Positions 27,979-36,569 of a stretch of DNA of 64,000 nt are shown here, one piece after another. Under the pieces are notes generated by a model. That model did not search any database. It was not told the origin of the DNA and saw only the letters and a program-made list of their open reading frames with translations. The stretch's first letter is position 1. Each line of letters begins with the position of its first letter. The stretch lies in contig NZ_CP134398.1 in the NCBI RefSeq assembly GCF_002968335.2, positions 682,001 through 746,000 on the forward strand, written 5' to 3'. A program made the position numbers and the translations under genes. This stretch comes from Mycobacterium sp. ITM-2016-00316. Lineage in GTDB: Bacteria; Actinomycetota; Actinomycetes; Mycobacteriales; Mycobacteriaceae.

Positions 27979-29268
27979 GTGGTACACACGAGTTTCGCGG
28001 AGTCACTGGCCGGTGCCGACTCGGAGGCGGACCGGGAACGGCAGCGCGGGTTACGGCGGATGAAGGTCGTCGCGCTGAGCTTCCTGCTCGGCGCGACGGT
28101 GATTTTCTTGCTGAGCACCTGGCTCCAATCCCGTGGCGCCGCACCGTGGGTGGGTTATGTGCGCGCCGCCGCCGAGGCGGGCATGATCGGCGCGCTCGCC
28201 GACTGGTTCGCGGTGACCGCGCTGTTCAAGCATCCGCTCGGCATCCCCATTCCGCACACCGCGATCATCAAACGCAAGAAGGATCAGCTCGGTGAAGGTC
28301 TGGGCACCTTTGTGCGGGAGAACTTCATGTCGCCCGACGTGGTCGCGACGAAGCTGCGCGACGCCGAGGTGGCGGGCCGCACCGGTAAGTGGCTCGCGGA
28401 TCGGCGCAATGCCGAGCGCGTGGCCGCCGAGGTGTCCACGGTGTTGCGCGTGCTCATCGAGATGCTGCGCGACGAAGACGTCCAGCAGGTGCTGGACCGG
28501 ATGATCATCAAGCGCATCGCCGAACCGCAGTGGGGCCCGCCGATCGGGCGGGTGCTGTCCAGCCTGCTGGAGGAGGGTCGCCAGGAGGCGCTGCTCCAAT
28601 TGCTGGCCGACCGCGCCTTCCAGTGGTCGCTGAACTCCGGCGAGGTGATCGAGCGGGTGATCGAGCGCGATTCCCCGACCTGGTCACCGCGCTGGGTGGA
28701 TCACCTGGTCGGCGACCGGATCCATCGCGAGCTGATGGACTTCACCGACAAGGTGCGCCGCGACCCGAACCACGAGCTGCGTCGCTCTGCCACCAAGTTC
28801 CTGTTCGAGTTCGCCGACGATCTGCAGAACGACGGCGCCACGATCCAGCGTGCGGAGAACGTCAAGGAGCAGATCATGGCGCGCGATGAGGTCGCGCGGG
28901 CGGCCGAGACGGCATGGGCCGCGGCCAAACGGATCGTGCTGGAATCCGTCGATGATCCGTCTTCGACCCTGCGGACCCGGGTGGCCGACTCGGTGGTGCG
29001 GATCGGCGAGTCGCTGTGCGATGACCCGGAGATGCGCGACAAGGTCGACAGCTGGATCGTGCGGGCCGCCCAGCACCTCGTCGCGCAGTATGGGACGGAG
29101 ATCACAGCGATCATCACCGAGACGATCGAGCGCTGGGATGCCGATGAGGCGAGCCGCCGGATTGAGCTTCACGTGGGCCGTGACCTGCAGTTCATCCGGA
29201 TCAACGGCACGGTGGTCGGGTCACTGGCCGGTCTGGTCATCTACACGGCGGCGCAGCTGCTCTTCTAG
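27979..29268 (+). CDS. DUF445 family membrane protein (Rv0473-like)
   Basis: 429 residues. DUF445 (YheB-type): an N-terminal membrane segment MKVVALSFLLGATVIFLLSTWL, the family hallmark EAGMIGALADWFAVTALFKHPLGIPIPHTAIIKRKKDQLGEGLGTFVRENF, long amphipathic helical middle part, and a C-terminal membrane anchor VVGSLAGLVIYTAAQLLF. Function is unknown; the helices suggest a periplasm- or membrane-associated scaffold. GTG at 27979 is the only reasonable start before the hallmark other than an internal ATG at the membrane segment. Confidence 0.85.
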   Translation: MVHTSFAESLAGADSEADRERQRGLRRMKVVALSFLLGATVIFLLSTWLQSRGAAPWVGYVRAAAEAGMIGALADWFAVTALFKHPLGIPIPHTAIIKRKKDQLGEGLGTFVRENFMSPDVVATKLRDAEVAGRTGKWLADRRNAERVAAEVSTVLRVLIEMLRDEDVQQVLDRMIIKRIAEPQWGPPIGRVLSSLLEEGRQEALLQLLADRAFQWSLNSGEVIERVIERDSPTWSPRWVDHLVGDRIHRELMDFTDKVRRDPNHELRRSATKFLFEFADDLQNDGATIQRAENVKEQIMARDEVARAAETAWAAAKRIVLESVDDPSSTLRTRVADSVVRIGESLCDDPEMRDKVDSWIVRAAQHLVAQYGTEITAIITETIERWDADEASRRIELHVGRDLQFIRINGTVVGSLAGLVIYTAAQLLF

Positions 29269-29302
29269 AGTGCTAGCAGAGTGCTTGCAATAGTTAGCAC
29301 TC
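29268..29302. promoter_or_regulatory. Candidate operator: two 11-bp direct repeats plus an inverted half-site
   Basis: GAGTGCTAGCA and GAGTGCTTGCA are exactly adjacent (29268-29278, 29279-29289), and TAGCACTC (29295-29302) is the reverse complement of their first eight bases. The repeats have one helical turn spacing and overlap the predicted -35 of the regulator gene that follows, suggesting autoregulation by that XRE protein. Confidence 0.5.
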
Positions 29303-29313
29303 GCGCCTACCGT
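29285..29313 (+). promoter_or_regulatory. Promoter of the Rv0474-hbhA operon
   Basis: TTGCAA at 29285-29290 and TACCGT at 29308-29313 are separated by 17 bases, the optimal spacing for a housekeeping promoter. Transcription would start near 29320, giving a leader of about 34 nt with a GGAGG ribosome-binding site before the GTG at 29354. Confidence 0.5.
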
Positions 29314-29353
29314 GGTTTCCGTCAGCCAAAAACCGACGGATCGGAGGTTCATC

Positions 29354-29797
29354 GTGACGCAGGACGAAAATCTTGCCGTCGTGGTGAGCAACGCCGCGCA
29401 CGACATCGGCGGCTATATCCGGGCCCAACGCGAGGCGGCGCAGGTATCGGTGCGCCAACTCGCGGAGAAGGCCGGGGTGAGCAATCCCTACCTCAGTCAG
29501 ATCGAGCGTGGGCTCCGTAAACCGTCGGCTGATGTGCTCAGCCAGATCGCCAAGGCATTGCGTGTGTCCGCCGAGGTGCTCTACGTCCAAGCCGGAATGC
29601 TCGAACCCAGCGAGGGCAGCAAGGTGCGTGACGCGATAGTCACCGATACCGCGATCACCGAGCGGCAGAAGCAGGTGCTGCTCGACATCTACAACTCGTT
29701 CTGTCAGCAGAACGAGGCTGAGGCCGAAATAGAGGCTGCAGCAGCCGAATCCGAGCCTGAACCCGAACCACCCGCTGCACAACCGACCACCATCTGA
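29354..29797 (+). CDS. XRE family transcriptional regulator (Rv0474-like)
   Basis: 147 residues. Helix-turn-helix of the Cro/CI type: [52 protein letters not shown] (about residues 16-67). The C-terminus is glutamate/alanine/proline-rich ([19 protein letters not shown]). It precedes hbhA by 11 nt and is probably its operon partner, as Rv0474-Rv0475 are. GTG at 29354 has GGAGG six bases upstream, better than an in-frame start 14 codons earlier. Repeats over its -35 suggest it controls itself and hbhA. Confidence 0.88.
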   Translation: MTQDENLAVVVSNAAHDIGGYIRAQREAAQVSVRQLAEKAGVSNPYLSQIERGLRKPSADVLSQIAKALRVSAEVLYVQAGMLEPSEGSKVRDAIVTDTAITERQKQVLLDIYNSFCQQNEAEAEIEAAAAESEPEPEPPAAQPTTI

Positions 29798-29808
29798 GAG
29801 GAAGAACC

Positions 29809-30429
29809 ATGAGCGAGAAGACCCAGCCCACCGTCGAAGACCTCAAGGCTCCGTTGCTGGCGGCTGTCGGCGCTGCCGATCTGGCCCTGGCCAAGGTCAA
29901 CGAGATCGTCGAGACCCTGCGTGATCGTGCCGACGAGGCCCGCACCGACAGCAAGACCCGCGTCGAAGAGGGCCGCGCCCGCCTGACCAAGCTGCAAGAG
30001 GACCTGCCCACCCAGTTCGACGAGCTGCGCGACAAGCTGACCTCCGAGGAGCTGCGCAAGGTTGCCGAGAAGTACGCCGACGAGGCGACCAGCCAGTACA
30101 ACAAGCTCGTCGAGCGCGGCGAGGCCGCCCTGGAGCGTCTGCGCAACCAGCCGGCCCTCGAAGAGGCCGCCTCGCGCGTCGAAGAGGTCACCGATCAGGC
30201 CGTCGAGCTGACCCAGGATGCGCTGGGCACCGTCGCCAGCCAGACCCGCGCGGTCGGCGAGCGCGCCGCCAAGCTGGTCGGCGTCGAGCTGCCCAAGAAG
30301 GTCGAGAAGGCCACCCCGGCCACTCCGGCCAAGAAGGCTCCGGCCAAGAAGGCCCCGGCCACCCCCGCCGCCAAGAAGGCCGCCCCGGCCAAGAAGGCGG
30401 CCCCGGCCAAGAAGGTCACCCAGAAGTAG
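29809..30429 (+). CDS. hbhA: Heparin-binding haemagglutinin HbhA
   Basis: 206 residues. A long alanine/glutamate/arginine-rich coiled-coil region (about residues 10-155) followed by a lysine-proline-alanine C-terminal tail with repeated [13 protein letters not shown] and [14 protein letters not shown] units. The tail binds heparan sulfate and carries methylated lysines in pathogenic mycobacteria; in saprophytes the protein is linked to lipid inclusions and aggregation. The ribosome-binding site GAGAGGAAG is strong. The tail repeats are coding and not a DNA repeat array. A perfect palindrome GGTTCGCGAACC abuts the stop codon. Confidence 0.96.
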   Translation: MSEKTQPTVEDLKAPLLAAVGAADLALAKVNEIVETLRDRADEARTDSKTRVEEGRARLTKLQEDLPTQFDELRDKLTSEELRKVAEKYADEATSQYNKLVERGEAALERLRNQPALEEAASRVEEVTDQAVELTQDALGTVASQTRAVGERAAKLVGVELPKKVEKATPATPAKKAPAKKAPATPAAKKAAPAKKAAPAKKVTQK

Positions 30430-30440
30430 GTTCGCGAACC
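30429..30440. repeat. Perfect palindrome GGTTCGCGAACC at the hbhA stop
   Basis: Twelve-base palindrome starting on the last base of the hbhA stop codon. The stem would be only four pairs with a CGCG loop, too weak for a good terminator; it may be a protein site. Confidence 0.35.
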
Positions 30441-30454
30441 GGATGGCACCCGCA

Positions 30455-30460
30455 TAGGCT
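30455..30460 (+). promoter_or_regulatory. -10 element TAGGCT for the DUF2516 gene
   Basis: TAGGCT ends 6 nt before the GTG at 30467, suggesting an internal leaderless promoter within the hbhA operon and supporting the GTG over the adjacent ATG. Confidence 0.45.
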
Positions 30461-30466
30461 GCAGGC

Positions 30467-30751
30467 GTGATGCTTGCAAACCTGGCGGGTGCCATTCTGC
30501 TTGTCCTGGTCGGGATCGTGGTCCTGGTCGGCGTGTACGCCTTCGTCCACGCCGCGATGCAACGGCCCGACGCGTACACCGCCGCCGGAAAGCTCACCAA
30601 GCCGGTCTGGTTGCTGATCCTCGGCGCCGGCGTGCTCCTGGCGCTGCTCCTGCGCGACGCGTTCGGCGCCGCGATCTGTGCCTGCGCGACCGGTGTCTAC
30701 CTGGTCGACGTGCGGCCGAAGATCCTGGAAATCCAGGGAAAGTCACGCTGA
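30467..30751 (+). CDS. DUF2516 family small membrane protein (Rv0476-like)
   Basis: 94 residues with three membrane segments ([41 protein letters not shown] and [21 protein letters not shown]). DUF2516 proteins are conserved next to hbhA in mycobacteria and have no known activity. Start is GTG-ATG in tandem; the GTG fits the -10 spacing. Confidence 0.82.
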   Translation: MMLANLAGAILLVLVGIVVLVGVYAFVHAAMQRPDAYTAAGKLTKPVWLLILGAGVLLALLLRDAFGAAICACATGVYLVDVRPKILEIQGKSR

Positions 30752-30755
30752 GGCG

Positions 30756-31154
30756 ATGCGTGTCCTCAGCGCCGCGCTGTGCGCGGCCGGTCTGCTGCTG
30801 AGCGCACCGATTGCGGCGGCCGAGCCTGCGGGCGCCTACATCGACCACACCTCATGGGTGCAGTGGGGCGACCTGAAGAGCCTGCGGGTGTATCCGACCC
30901 CGGCCGGCCGCGCACAGGCCGCAATTCCGGGCACCCAGCCGCAGCAGAATCAGGCCTGGGCCGAGGTGCTGGCCGTCTCGCCGGAGGCCGACATCCCGGG
31001 AATGCAGGCGCAATTCAACTGCCACTGGCAGTTCGCCGAGTTCGTCGAGCCGGGTAAGACCAGCTGGAATCTCGAGCCGTGGCGGCCCGAGGTCAGCGAT
31101 GCCGAACTGGTGGCCACCGGCTGTAACCCCGGGGGCACCGAAGAGCCGTTCTGA
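30756..31154 (+). CDS. Secreted DUF2599 family protein (Rv0477-like)
   Basis: 132 residues. N-terminal signal peptide RVLSAALCAAGLLLSAPIAAA with likely cleavage after AAA, then a small domain starting AYIDHTSWVQWGDLKSLRVYPTPAGR and containing two cysteines (FNCHWQ and ATGCNPG) that could form a disulfide. DUF2599 has no assigned function. The gene starts four nt after the DUF2516 gene and is in the same transcript. In M. tuberculosis deoC follows; here the next gene is convergent instead. Confidence 0.82.
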   Translation: MRVLSAALCAAGLLLSAPIAAAEPAGAYIDHTSWVQWGDLKSLRVYPTPAGRAQAAIPGTQPQQNQAWAEVLAVSPEADIPGMQAQFNCHWQFAEFVEPGKTSWNLEPWRPEVSDAELVATGCNPGGTEEPF

Positions 31155-31190
31155 CCCTGATCGCCGGGCTGCTCAACGCGGGTCGTTCGG

Positions 31191-32048
31191 CTACAGTCCC
31201 GCGAAGCAGGGATCCGAGCTCTGCCCGGTGCTGGGCGGCATGGCGGCATTGCGGCTGAAGAACTTCGCGACCACTCCGGAATCGGTGACCTCCACGCTGT
31301 CGGCCTTGATGCCCAGCGGGTAATTCTCGGTCATCTGCTTGAGGAACGCGTCCAGCGCGGGCTGCACGGTCTCCCGGGGCAGCACGAAGCCCAGGCCCGT
31401 CAGCGCCTCCACCGTCAGCGTCAGCTCGTTGTTCCGCACCTCGGGCTTGGTGACGATGCTGCCGAGCATGCCCTGCAGTTCGATGGTGCCGTCGCTGGGA
31501 TTGGTCGTCACGCCGTTGACGAAGCTGCCGATCAGCGGGATCGCGTTCTGGATGGTCCGCTTGATGCCGTCGGCCGACCAGGTGATCTTGGCGTCCAGCG
31601 CGCCGACGGTGCCCGGTGCGGCCGGGTTGTTGGTGACCTCGACGTCGTTGATGACGATCTCGGCCTTCATCCCCTCGGCCTCACGGATGCGTTCCCCGCC
31701 GGTGGTCACGGTGATGTTGTTGTAGTTGTCGCTGAGGTACTGCAGCACGATCGGGCGCGGGCCGAACGACACGTCGACGCCGTCCTGCACGACGCAGGAG
31801 GTGATGCGGGTGACCGTCGAATCGGCGATCCGGCGGGCCACCAGCTCGGTGCCGACGATGCCGGCCACCGCCAGCGCCAGCACGATGACCACCACCAGCA
31901 CGATGGACAGCGGGTCACGGAACAGCCGCTTGAGCCTGCTCTGCGGCTCGGCCTCCGGCGTCGGCTCCGGCTGGTGCGGCGGCGCCGGCTGCGGCACGGG
32001 CGGGGGCGGCGGTACCTCGTCGGCAGGTCGGGCCCAGGGATCGGTCAC
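31191..32048 (-). CDS. DUF2993 (LmeA-like) membrane-anchored protein (Rv0479c-like)
   Basis: 285 residues. A proline-rich cytoplasmic N-terminus (PPPPPVPQPAPPHQPEPTPE), one membrane anchor (PLSIVLVVVIVLALAVAGIVGTELVA) and an extracytoplasmic DUF2993 domain. DUF2993 includes LmeA, which binds phospholipids and takes part in mannan maturation in mycobacteria. A role in lipoglycan or envelope lipid handling is plausible but not shown. It overlaps the upstream nitrilase gene by four bases, indicating coupling. Confidence 0.85.
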   Translation of the reverse strand: MTDPWARPADEVPPPPPVPQPAPPHQPEPTPEAEPQSRLKRLFRDPLSIVLVVVIVLALAVAGIVGTELVARRIADSTVTRITSCVVQDGVDVSFGPRPIVLQYLSDNYNNITVTTGGERIREAEGMKAEIVINDVEVTNNPAAPGTVGALDAKITWSADGIKRTIQNAIPLIGSFVNGVTTNPSDGTIELQGMLGSIVTKPEVRNNELTLTVEALTGLGFVLPRETVQPALDAFLKQMTENYPLGIKADSVEVTDSGVVAKFFSRNAAMPPSTGQSSDPCFAGL

Positions 32049-32851
32049 GGACTCGATTGTGCCCTAGCGAAATGAGTGCGGTTACGCAGCACCGCGATCG
32101 TCTCGCGTGCCTTGGCCGCCGCGTCCAGGTCGATATCGGTCACCAGAAGCCGTTCGTCGGCGTCCGCGACGGCGATGACCTCCCCGGTTGCCGACGCGAC
32201 GAGGCTGCCCCCGACCCCGGTCGGACCGAGCGCGGCGATCTCGTCACCGGGGTAGGCCTGATCGACGGCGGCCACCACGGCGGTGGTGTCGATCGCGCGG
32301 GCCCGGGCCAGCAACGTCCACTGGTCCAGCTTGCCGGGGCCGGTGCCCCACGACGCGTGCACCGTGATGAGTTGGGCGCCGCGATCGGCCAGATCGGTGT
32401 ACAGCTCCGGGAAACGGACGTCATAGCAGAGGGTCAGCCCCACCCGCACACCGCCGACATCGATCACCGTCGGCCGGCCTCCGGGCGCCACGGTCTTGGA
32501 CTCGGCGAAACCGAACGCGTCGTAGAGGTGGATCTTGTCGTAGTGCGCGTCGGTGCCGGGGCCGGACGCGATCAGCGTGTTGGTCACCCGGCCGTCACCC
32601 GACGGGCAGAACATGCCTGCCACGACCGTGATCCCGGTGCGCTGCGCGGCGGCGCGGACACCGTCGGCCCAGCGGCCGTTCAGCGGTTCGGCGACCGGGG
32701 CCAGTGGCACGCCGAACCGGCACATGGTGGCCTCGGGGAACAACACCAGCGTGGCGCCGGCGTCGGCGGCCTCGCGGCTGTACGTGTCGACGAGCTCCAG
32801 ATTGGCCGCGGGGTCGGTGCCGGACCGGATCTGAGCCAGGGCAATCCGCAT
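32045..32851 (-). CDS. Carbon-nitrogen hydrolase (nitrilase superfamily, Rv0480c-like)
   Basis: 268 residues. The Glu-Lys-Cys catalytic triad is visible in LFPEATM, YDKIHLYDAFG and LTLCYDVRFPEL. The sequence resembles deaminated-glutathione amidase/omega-amidase type members, so it may repair deaminated small thiols or amides, but the substrate is not certain. Its ATG is 7 nt from a TAGGCT -10. It is translationally coupled to the DUF2993 gene. Confidence 0.9.
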   Translation of the reverse strand: MRIALAQIRSGTDPAANLELVDTYSREAADAGATLVLFPEATMCRFGVPLAPVAEPLNGRWADGVRAAAQRTGITVVAGMFCPSGDGRVTNTLIASGPGTDAHYDKIHLYDAFGFAESKTVAPGGRPTVIDVGGVRVGLTLCYDVRFPELYTDLADRGAQLITVHASWGTGPGKLDQWTLLARARAIDTTAVVAAVDQAYPGDEIAALGPTGVGGSLVASATGEVIAVADADERLLVTDIDLDAAAKARETIAVLRNRTHFARAQSSP

Positions 32852-32858
32852 GTAGCCC

Positions 32859-32864
32859 AGCCTA
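32859..32864 (-). promoter_or_regulatory. -10 element TAGGCT for the nitrilase gene
   Basis: On the minus strand TAGGCT ends 7 nt before the ATG at 32851. Its TAG overlaps the stop of the upstream methyltransferase-like gene. Confidence 0.45.
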
Positions 32865-33665
32865 GGTCGCGGGTGCGACGGCCGCCCACGGCACGGTCAG
32901 CACGCCGTCACGCAGCCGACGGCGCGGCGGGTCGACCGGAAAGCCGTCGGCGCGTAGCTGCTCCAGCATCGCCCGCCAGCGCACCCGCGGGCCGAACACC
33001 CCGTGCCCGGCCGCGGCAGCCCAGGCCCGGTCCGCGGCGTGCAGCAGGGTGTGGATCTGCTGGCCCTCGACGTTGTGGTGGATCAGCACCTTCGGCAGCC
33101 GCTCGGCCAGCTCCGAGGGCCGTTCGATGGCGAACGGATCGCAGGCCAGCGTCAGGCTCACCGGCCCGTCGGCGTCCAGCAGCACCCAGCAGCAGAGCCG
33201 GCCCAACTCGTCGCAGGTGCCGTCGACCAGTAGCCCGCCCGGAGCCAGCCCCGCACACAGCTGTGCCCACGCGGCGTCCACCTCGGTGACCGGATACTGC
33301 CGCAGCACGTTGAACGCCCGCACCAGCACCGGACGCAGCCCGGCCAATTCGAAACCGCCGAGCGCGAACTCGACCCCGTCGGTGGCGGCCTGTTGTGCGG
33401 TGCGGACCCGCTCCGGGTGGATCTCCAGCCCCACCACCCGCGTATCCGGGCGCACCGTCTGCAACCGCGATGCCAGTTCCAGGGTGGTGACCGGCAGCGC
33501 GCCGTAACCCAGATCGACGACCAGCGGGTCGGCGGCGGTCAGCAGCGCCGCGCGCACCCGCGGCGAGTGCACCAGCCAGCGGTCGCTGCGCCGCAGCCGG
33601 TTGTAACCGGTGGTGCCGCGGGTCGGTAGGCCGAGCGGCTTCTTCAGACGTGCTCGTTGATCCAT
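32862..33665 (-). CDS. Class I SAM-dependent methyltransferase-like protein
   Basis: 267 residues. A Rossmann-like motif I DPLVVDLGYGALPVTTLELASRL, motif II-like TRVVGLEIHPERV and LAPGGLLVDGTCDELGR as in class I methyltransferases. The substrate is unknown. The gene overlaps the upstream DUF2505 gene by 22 bases, so it is read from the same promoter. It is not between Rv0480c and Rv0481c in M. tuberculosis as I recall. Confidence 0.75.
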   Translation of the reverse strand: MDQRARLKKPLGLPTRGTTGYNRLRRSDRWLVHSPRVRAALLTAADPLVVDLGYGALPVTTLELASRLQTVRPDTRVVGLEIHPERVRTAQQAATDGVEFALGGFELAGLRPVLVRAFNVLRQYPVTEVDAAWAQLCAGLAPGGLLVDGTCDELGRLCCWVLLDADGPVSLTLACDPFAIERPSELAERLPKVLIHHNVEGQQIHTLLHAADRAWAAAAGHGVFGPRVRWRAMLEQLRADGFPVDPPRRRLRDGVLTVPWAAVAPAT

Positions 33666-34150
33666 TGCGAGGTGAACTGTTCTTCCAGCCGGACCATCTC
33701 CGCAAGTTGGCCGCCGATGAAGCCCTCGACTTTGCCGCCCAGCAGCGGTATCCGCACCTCGACGGTGGCCCGCACGTCCACCCGGGCGCCGTCACCGATG
33801 CTGCTCATCGCGGCGGTGCCGCCGACCCTGACCGGCGCGCCCGGCACGGTGCCCTTGACGGTGCCGGTGGCCAGGCCGTCCCGGACCGGACTCCAGATTT
33901 CCTCGCGGACCAGGGTGAGGTCCCCGGCGTGCAGTTGGCTGACGAATCCGGGCAGCCGGTGGAAGCGGATCGTCTGGGTGGTGGCGATGAGCAGGCCGCC
34001 GTCGTCGTCGATGGTCAGCGCGTCCAGGGTGGCGACATCGCAGCCGGACTTCTCCAGCCGCTCCAACCAGTACGCCTCATCGGCGAACGCGCCGTGCACC
34101 TGCGTCACGCTGCACCGGTACTCCGCTGCCATGTCATAGGAACGCGGCAT
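33644..34150 (-). CDS. DUF2505 family protein (Rv0481c-like)
   Basis: 168 residues. DUF2505 proteins are START/polyketide-cyclase-like in shape: [29 protein letters not shown], the central [35 protein letters not shown], and the C-terminal helix [26 protein letters not shown] lipid- or cofactor-binding role is possible but unproved. The ATG at 34150 lies 7 nt from a TAGCGT -10 that shares its TA with the murB -10. Confidence 0.85.
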   Translation of the reverse strand: MPRSYDMAAEYRCSVTQVHGAFADEAYWLERLEKSGCDVATLDALTIDDDGGLLIATTQTIRFHRLPGFVSQLHAGDLTLVREEIWSPVRDGLATGTVKGTVPGAPVRVGGTAAMSSIGDGARVDVRATVEVRIPLLGGKVEGFIGGQLAEMVRLEEQFTSQWINEHV

Positions 34151-34157
34151 GCCGGTC

Positions 34158-34167
34158 ACGCTACCGT
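34158..34167. promoter_or_regulatory. Overlapping divergent -10 elements (ACGCTACCGT) for DUF2505 and murB
   Basis: Read on the minus strand the first six bases are TAGCGT, 7 nt from the DUF2505 ATG. Read on the plus strand the last six are TACCGT, 8 nt from the murB GTG. The two hexamers share the central TA at 34162-34163, exactly as at 379-388. Confidence 0.5.
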
Positions 34168-34175
34168 TAGCGGCC

Positions 34176-35231
34176 GTGGCCGGAACGAATTTCGCGGGCG
34201 CGGCGGTCGCCGAGAACGTACCGCTCGCCGCGCGCACGACTGTGCGCATCGGGCCCGTCGCGCGGCGACTGATCACCTGCGACACCACCGACAGACTCGT
34301 CGCCACGCTGTCGGCGCTGCCCGTGGGTGATGACGTGCTGGTGCTGGCCGGCGGCTCCAACGTGGTGTTGGCCGACGACCTGTCGGGATTGACGGTGGTG
34401 GCGGTCGCCAACACCGCGATCACCGTCGACGGATCCGTGCTGCGCGCCGAGGCGGGTGCGGCCTGGGACGATGTCGTGGTCGCCGCGCTGGCCCACGGTC
34501 TCGGCGGGCTGGAATGCCTGTCCGGTATCCCGGGATCGGCGGGTGCCACCCCGATCCAGAACGTCGGCGCCTACGGGGCCGAGGTTGCCGACACCATCTC
34601 GCGGGTCAGGCTGCTGGACCGCAGCACCGGACTCGACGAATGGGTCGCGCCCGACCGGCTCGGATTCGGGTACCGGCACAGTGTGCTCAAGTACCAGTCC
34701 ACGATCGTCGTGTTGGAGGTCGAGTTCACCCTCGACCCGACCGGCCGCAGCGCACCGCTGCGGTACGGAGAACTCGCCACCACGCTGGGCGTCCAGGCCG
34801 GCCAGAGGGCCGACCCTGGGCGGGTGCGCGAGGCGGTGCTGGCGTTGCGCGGCGCCAAGGGGATGGTGCTCGACGCCGCTGACCACGACACCTGGAGCGT
34901 CGGGTCCTTCTTCACCAACCCGGTGGTGACATCCGAGGCCTTCGAACGACTGAGCGCCGACGTCGGCGTGCCGGTCCCGCACTATCCCGCCTCCGACGGC
35001 GTGAAACTGGCGGCCGGTTGGCTGGTGGAACGGTCCGGTTTCGGCAAGGGATATCCCGGGCCCGACGAACCTGCCCGGCTGTCCACCAAACATGCGCTGG
35101 CGCTGACCAATCGCGGCTCCGCGACCACCGCGGATCTGATCGCCCTGGCCAGGGTGGTGCGCGACGGGGTACTCAGCCGCTTCGGGATCGAACTCACACC
35201 CGAGCCGGTACTGATCGGGTGCAATCTCTAG
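34176..35231 (+). CDS. murB: UDP-N-acetylenolpyruvoylglucosamine reductase
   Basis: 351 residues. FAD-binding [16 protein letters not shown] and [23 protein letters not shown], catalytic serine in [10 protein letters not shown], and the C-terminal [23 protein letters not shown] with [11 protein letters not shown]. It reduces enolpyruvyl-UDP-GlcNAc to UDP-MurNAc in peptidoglycan synthesis. The GTG at 34176 gives a start close to that of M. tuberculosis MurB and matches a leaderless promoter. The ATG nine codons earlier overlaps the start codon of the divergent gene in a GCATGC. Confidence 0.95.
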   Translation: MAGTNFAGAAVAENVPLAARTTVRIGPVARRLITCDTTDRLVATLSALPVGDDVLVLAGGSNVVLADDLSGLTVVAVANTAITVDGSVLRAEAGAAWDDVVVAALAHGLGGLECLSGIPGSAGATPIQNVGAYGAEVADTISRVRLLDRSTGLDEWVAPDRLGFGYRHSVLKYQSTIVVLEVEFTLDPTGRSAPLRYGELATTLGVQAGQRADPGRVREAVLALRGAKGMVLDAADHDTWSVGSFFTNPVVTSEAFERLSADVGVPVPHYPASDGVKLAAGWLVERSGFGKGYPGPDEPARLSTKHALALTNRGSATTADLIALARVVRDGVLSRFGIELTPEPVLIGCNL

Positions 35232-35232
35232 G

Positions 35233-35238
35233 TACGCT
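35233..35238 (+). promoter_or_regulatory. -10 element TACGCT for the L,D-transpeptidase gene
   Basis: TACGCT ends 8 nt before the GTG at 35247, between murB and the transpeptidase gene. Confidence 0.4.
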
Positions 35239-35246
35239 GGGTCCAC

Positions 35247-36569
35247 GTGAGACCTACCGGTGAATGTGAAGGCGCCCAGCTGAGTCGGCGTCGTGCGCTC
35301 ACCATCCTGGGTCTCGGCGGCGCCGGCTTCCTCGCCGCCTGCTCGAGCACCTCAGGGACGGGCACCAGCGCACCCGAGCCCACCGACGAAGCATCGGCAC
35401 CGAGCATCACCCTGACCCCCGATGACGCGTCCGCCGATGTGGTGCCGACCGCCGCGGCCGGGGCCACGGTCAGCGACGGCTGGTTCCAGCGCATCTCGCT
35501 GACCAATGCCGCGGGTGAACCGGTCGACGGAAAGCTCAACCGCGATCGGACCGAGTTCACTGTCACTGAGCCGCTGGGCTACGGCGGCGACTACACCTGG
35601 ACCGGTTCGGTGGTGGGCCGTGACGGTAAGGCGGTTCCGGTCACCGGCGGGTTCAGCACCGTCAACCCACAGACCAGGGTGAGCGGCGTGTTCCAGCTCG
35701 CCGATCATCAGACCGTCGGGGTGGCCGCGCCGATCATCCTGCAATTCGACGCCGCCATCGCCGATGCGGACAAGGCCACCGTCGAGAAGGCGCTCACGGT
35801 CACCACCACTCCCGAGGTGGAGGGCAGTTGGGCCTGGCTGCCCGACGAGGTCGGCGGCTCCCGGGTGCACTGGCGCACCAAGGACTACTACCCGGCCGGC
35901 GCCACCGTGCACGTCGACGCGAATCTCTACGGGGTGTCCTTCGGCCCGGATGCCTACGGCGCCGCCGACTCGACGCTCGACTTCACCATCGGCAGACGCC
36001 AGGTGGTCAGGGCCGAGGCCTCCAGCCACCGCATCCAGGTGCTCGACGGTGCCGGCGCGGTCATCATGGACTTCCCGTGCAGCTACGGCGAAGGCGACCT
36101 GGACCGCAACGTCACCCGCAGCGGCATCCACGTGGTCACCGAGAAGTACGAGGACTTCTACATGACCAACCCGGCCGCCGGGTACGCCAACGTGCGGGAG
36201 CGGTTCGCGGTCCGGATCTCCAACAACGGCGAGTTCATTCACGCCAACCCGGCCAGTTCCGGTGCGCAGGGCAACACCAACGTCACCAACGGCTGCATCA
36301 ACCTCTCGCTCACCGACGCCGAGCAGTACTTCAACACCGCCATGTACGGCGACCCGGTCGAGGTGACCGGCACCCGCATCGACCTGTCCTACGCGGACGG
36401 CGACATCTGGGACTGGGCCGTGCCGTGGAGCGAGTGGACGTCCATGTCGGCGCTCAGCAGCGACGACCCGCCGGCGAACATCCCCGTCACCGCGCCGGTC
36501 ACCCCCAGCGATGCCCCGACGCTGTCGGGGACGCCCACCACGACGCCGGTTCCTACCCCCGGCGGTTGA
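35247..36569 (+). CDS. lprQ: L,D-transpeptidase lipoprotein (LdtMt5/LprQ-like)
   Basis: 440 residues. The signal [21 protein letters not shown] has a twin-arginine-like RRR and a lipobox ending at Cys. Immunoglobulin-like domains follow, then the YkuD catalytic domain with the active site [10 protein letters not shown] ... [11 protein letters not shown] containing the nucleophilic cysteine; the more usual SHGC is TNGC here. A threonine/proline-rich tail ends the protein. It makes 3-3 peptidoglycan cross-links in the envelope. Its place after murB matches Rv0483. Its 3' end overlaps the convergent SDR gene by 17 bases. Confidence 0.94.
   Translation: MRPTGECEGAQLSRRRALTILGLGGAGFLAACSSTSGTGTSAPEPTDEASAPSITLTPDDASADVVPTAAAGATVSDGWFQRISLTNAAGEPVDGKLNRDRTEFTVTEPLGYGGDYTWTGSVVGRDGKAVPVTGGFSTVNPQTRVSGVFQLADHQTVGVAAPIILQFDAAIADADKATVEKALTVTTTPEVEGSWAWLPDEVGGSRVHWRTKDYYPAGATVHVDANLYGVSFGPDAYGAADSTLDFTIGRRQVVRAEASSHRIQVLDGAGAVIMDFPCSYGEGDLDRNVTRSGIHVVTEKYEDFYMTNPAAGYANVRERFAVRISNNGEFIHANPASSGAQGNTNVTNGCINLSLTDAEQYFNTAMYGDPVEVTGTRIDLSYADGDIWDWAVPWSEWTSMSALSSDDPPANIPVTAPVTPSDAPTLSGTPTTTPVPTPGG

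Noticed and set aside
29268-29302. CIRCE element of HrcA
   Set aside because: The half-sites occur in reverse order (GAGTGCTA first) with a 19-nt gap and no chaperone gene follows.
30300-30429. Short tandem repeats rich in AAGAAGGC
   Set aside because: They encode the KKAPAKK tail of HbhA; not a CRISPR or minisatellite.
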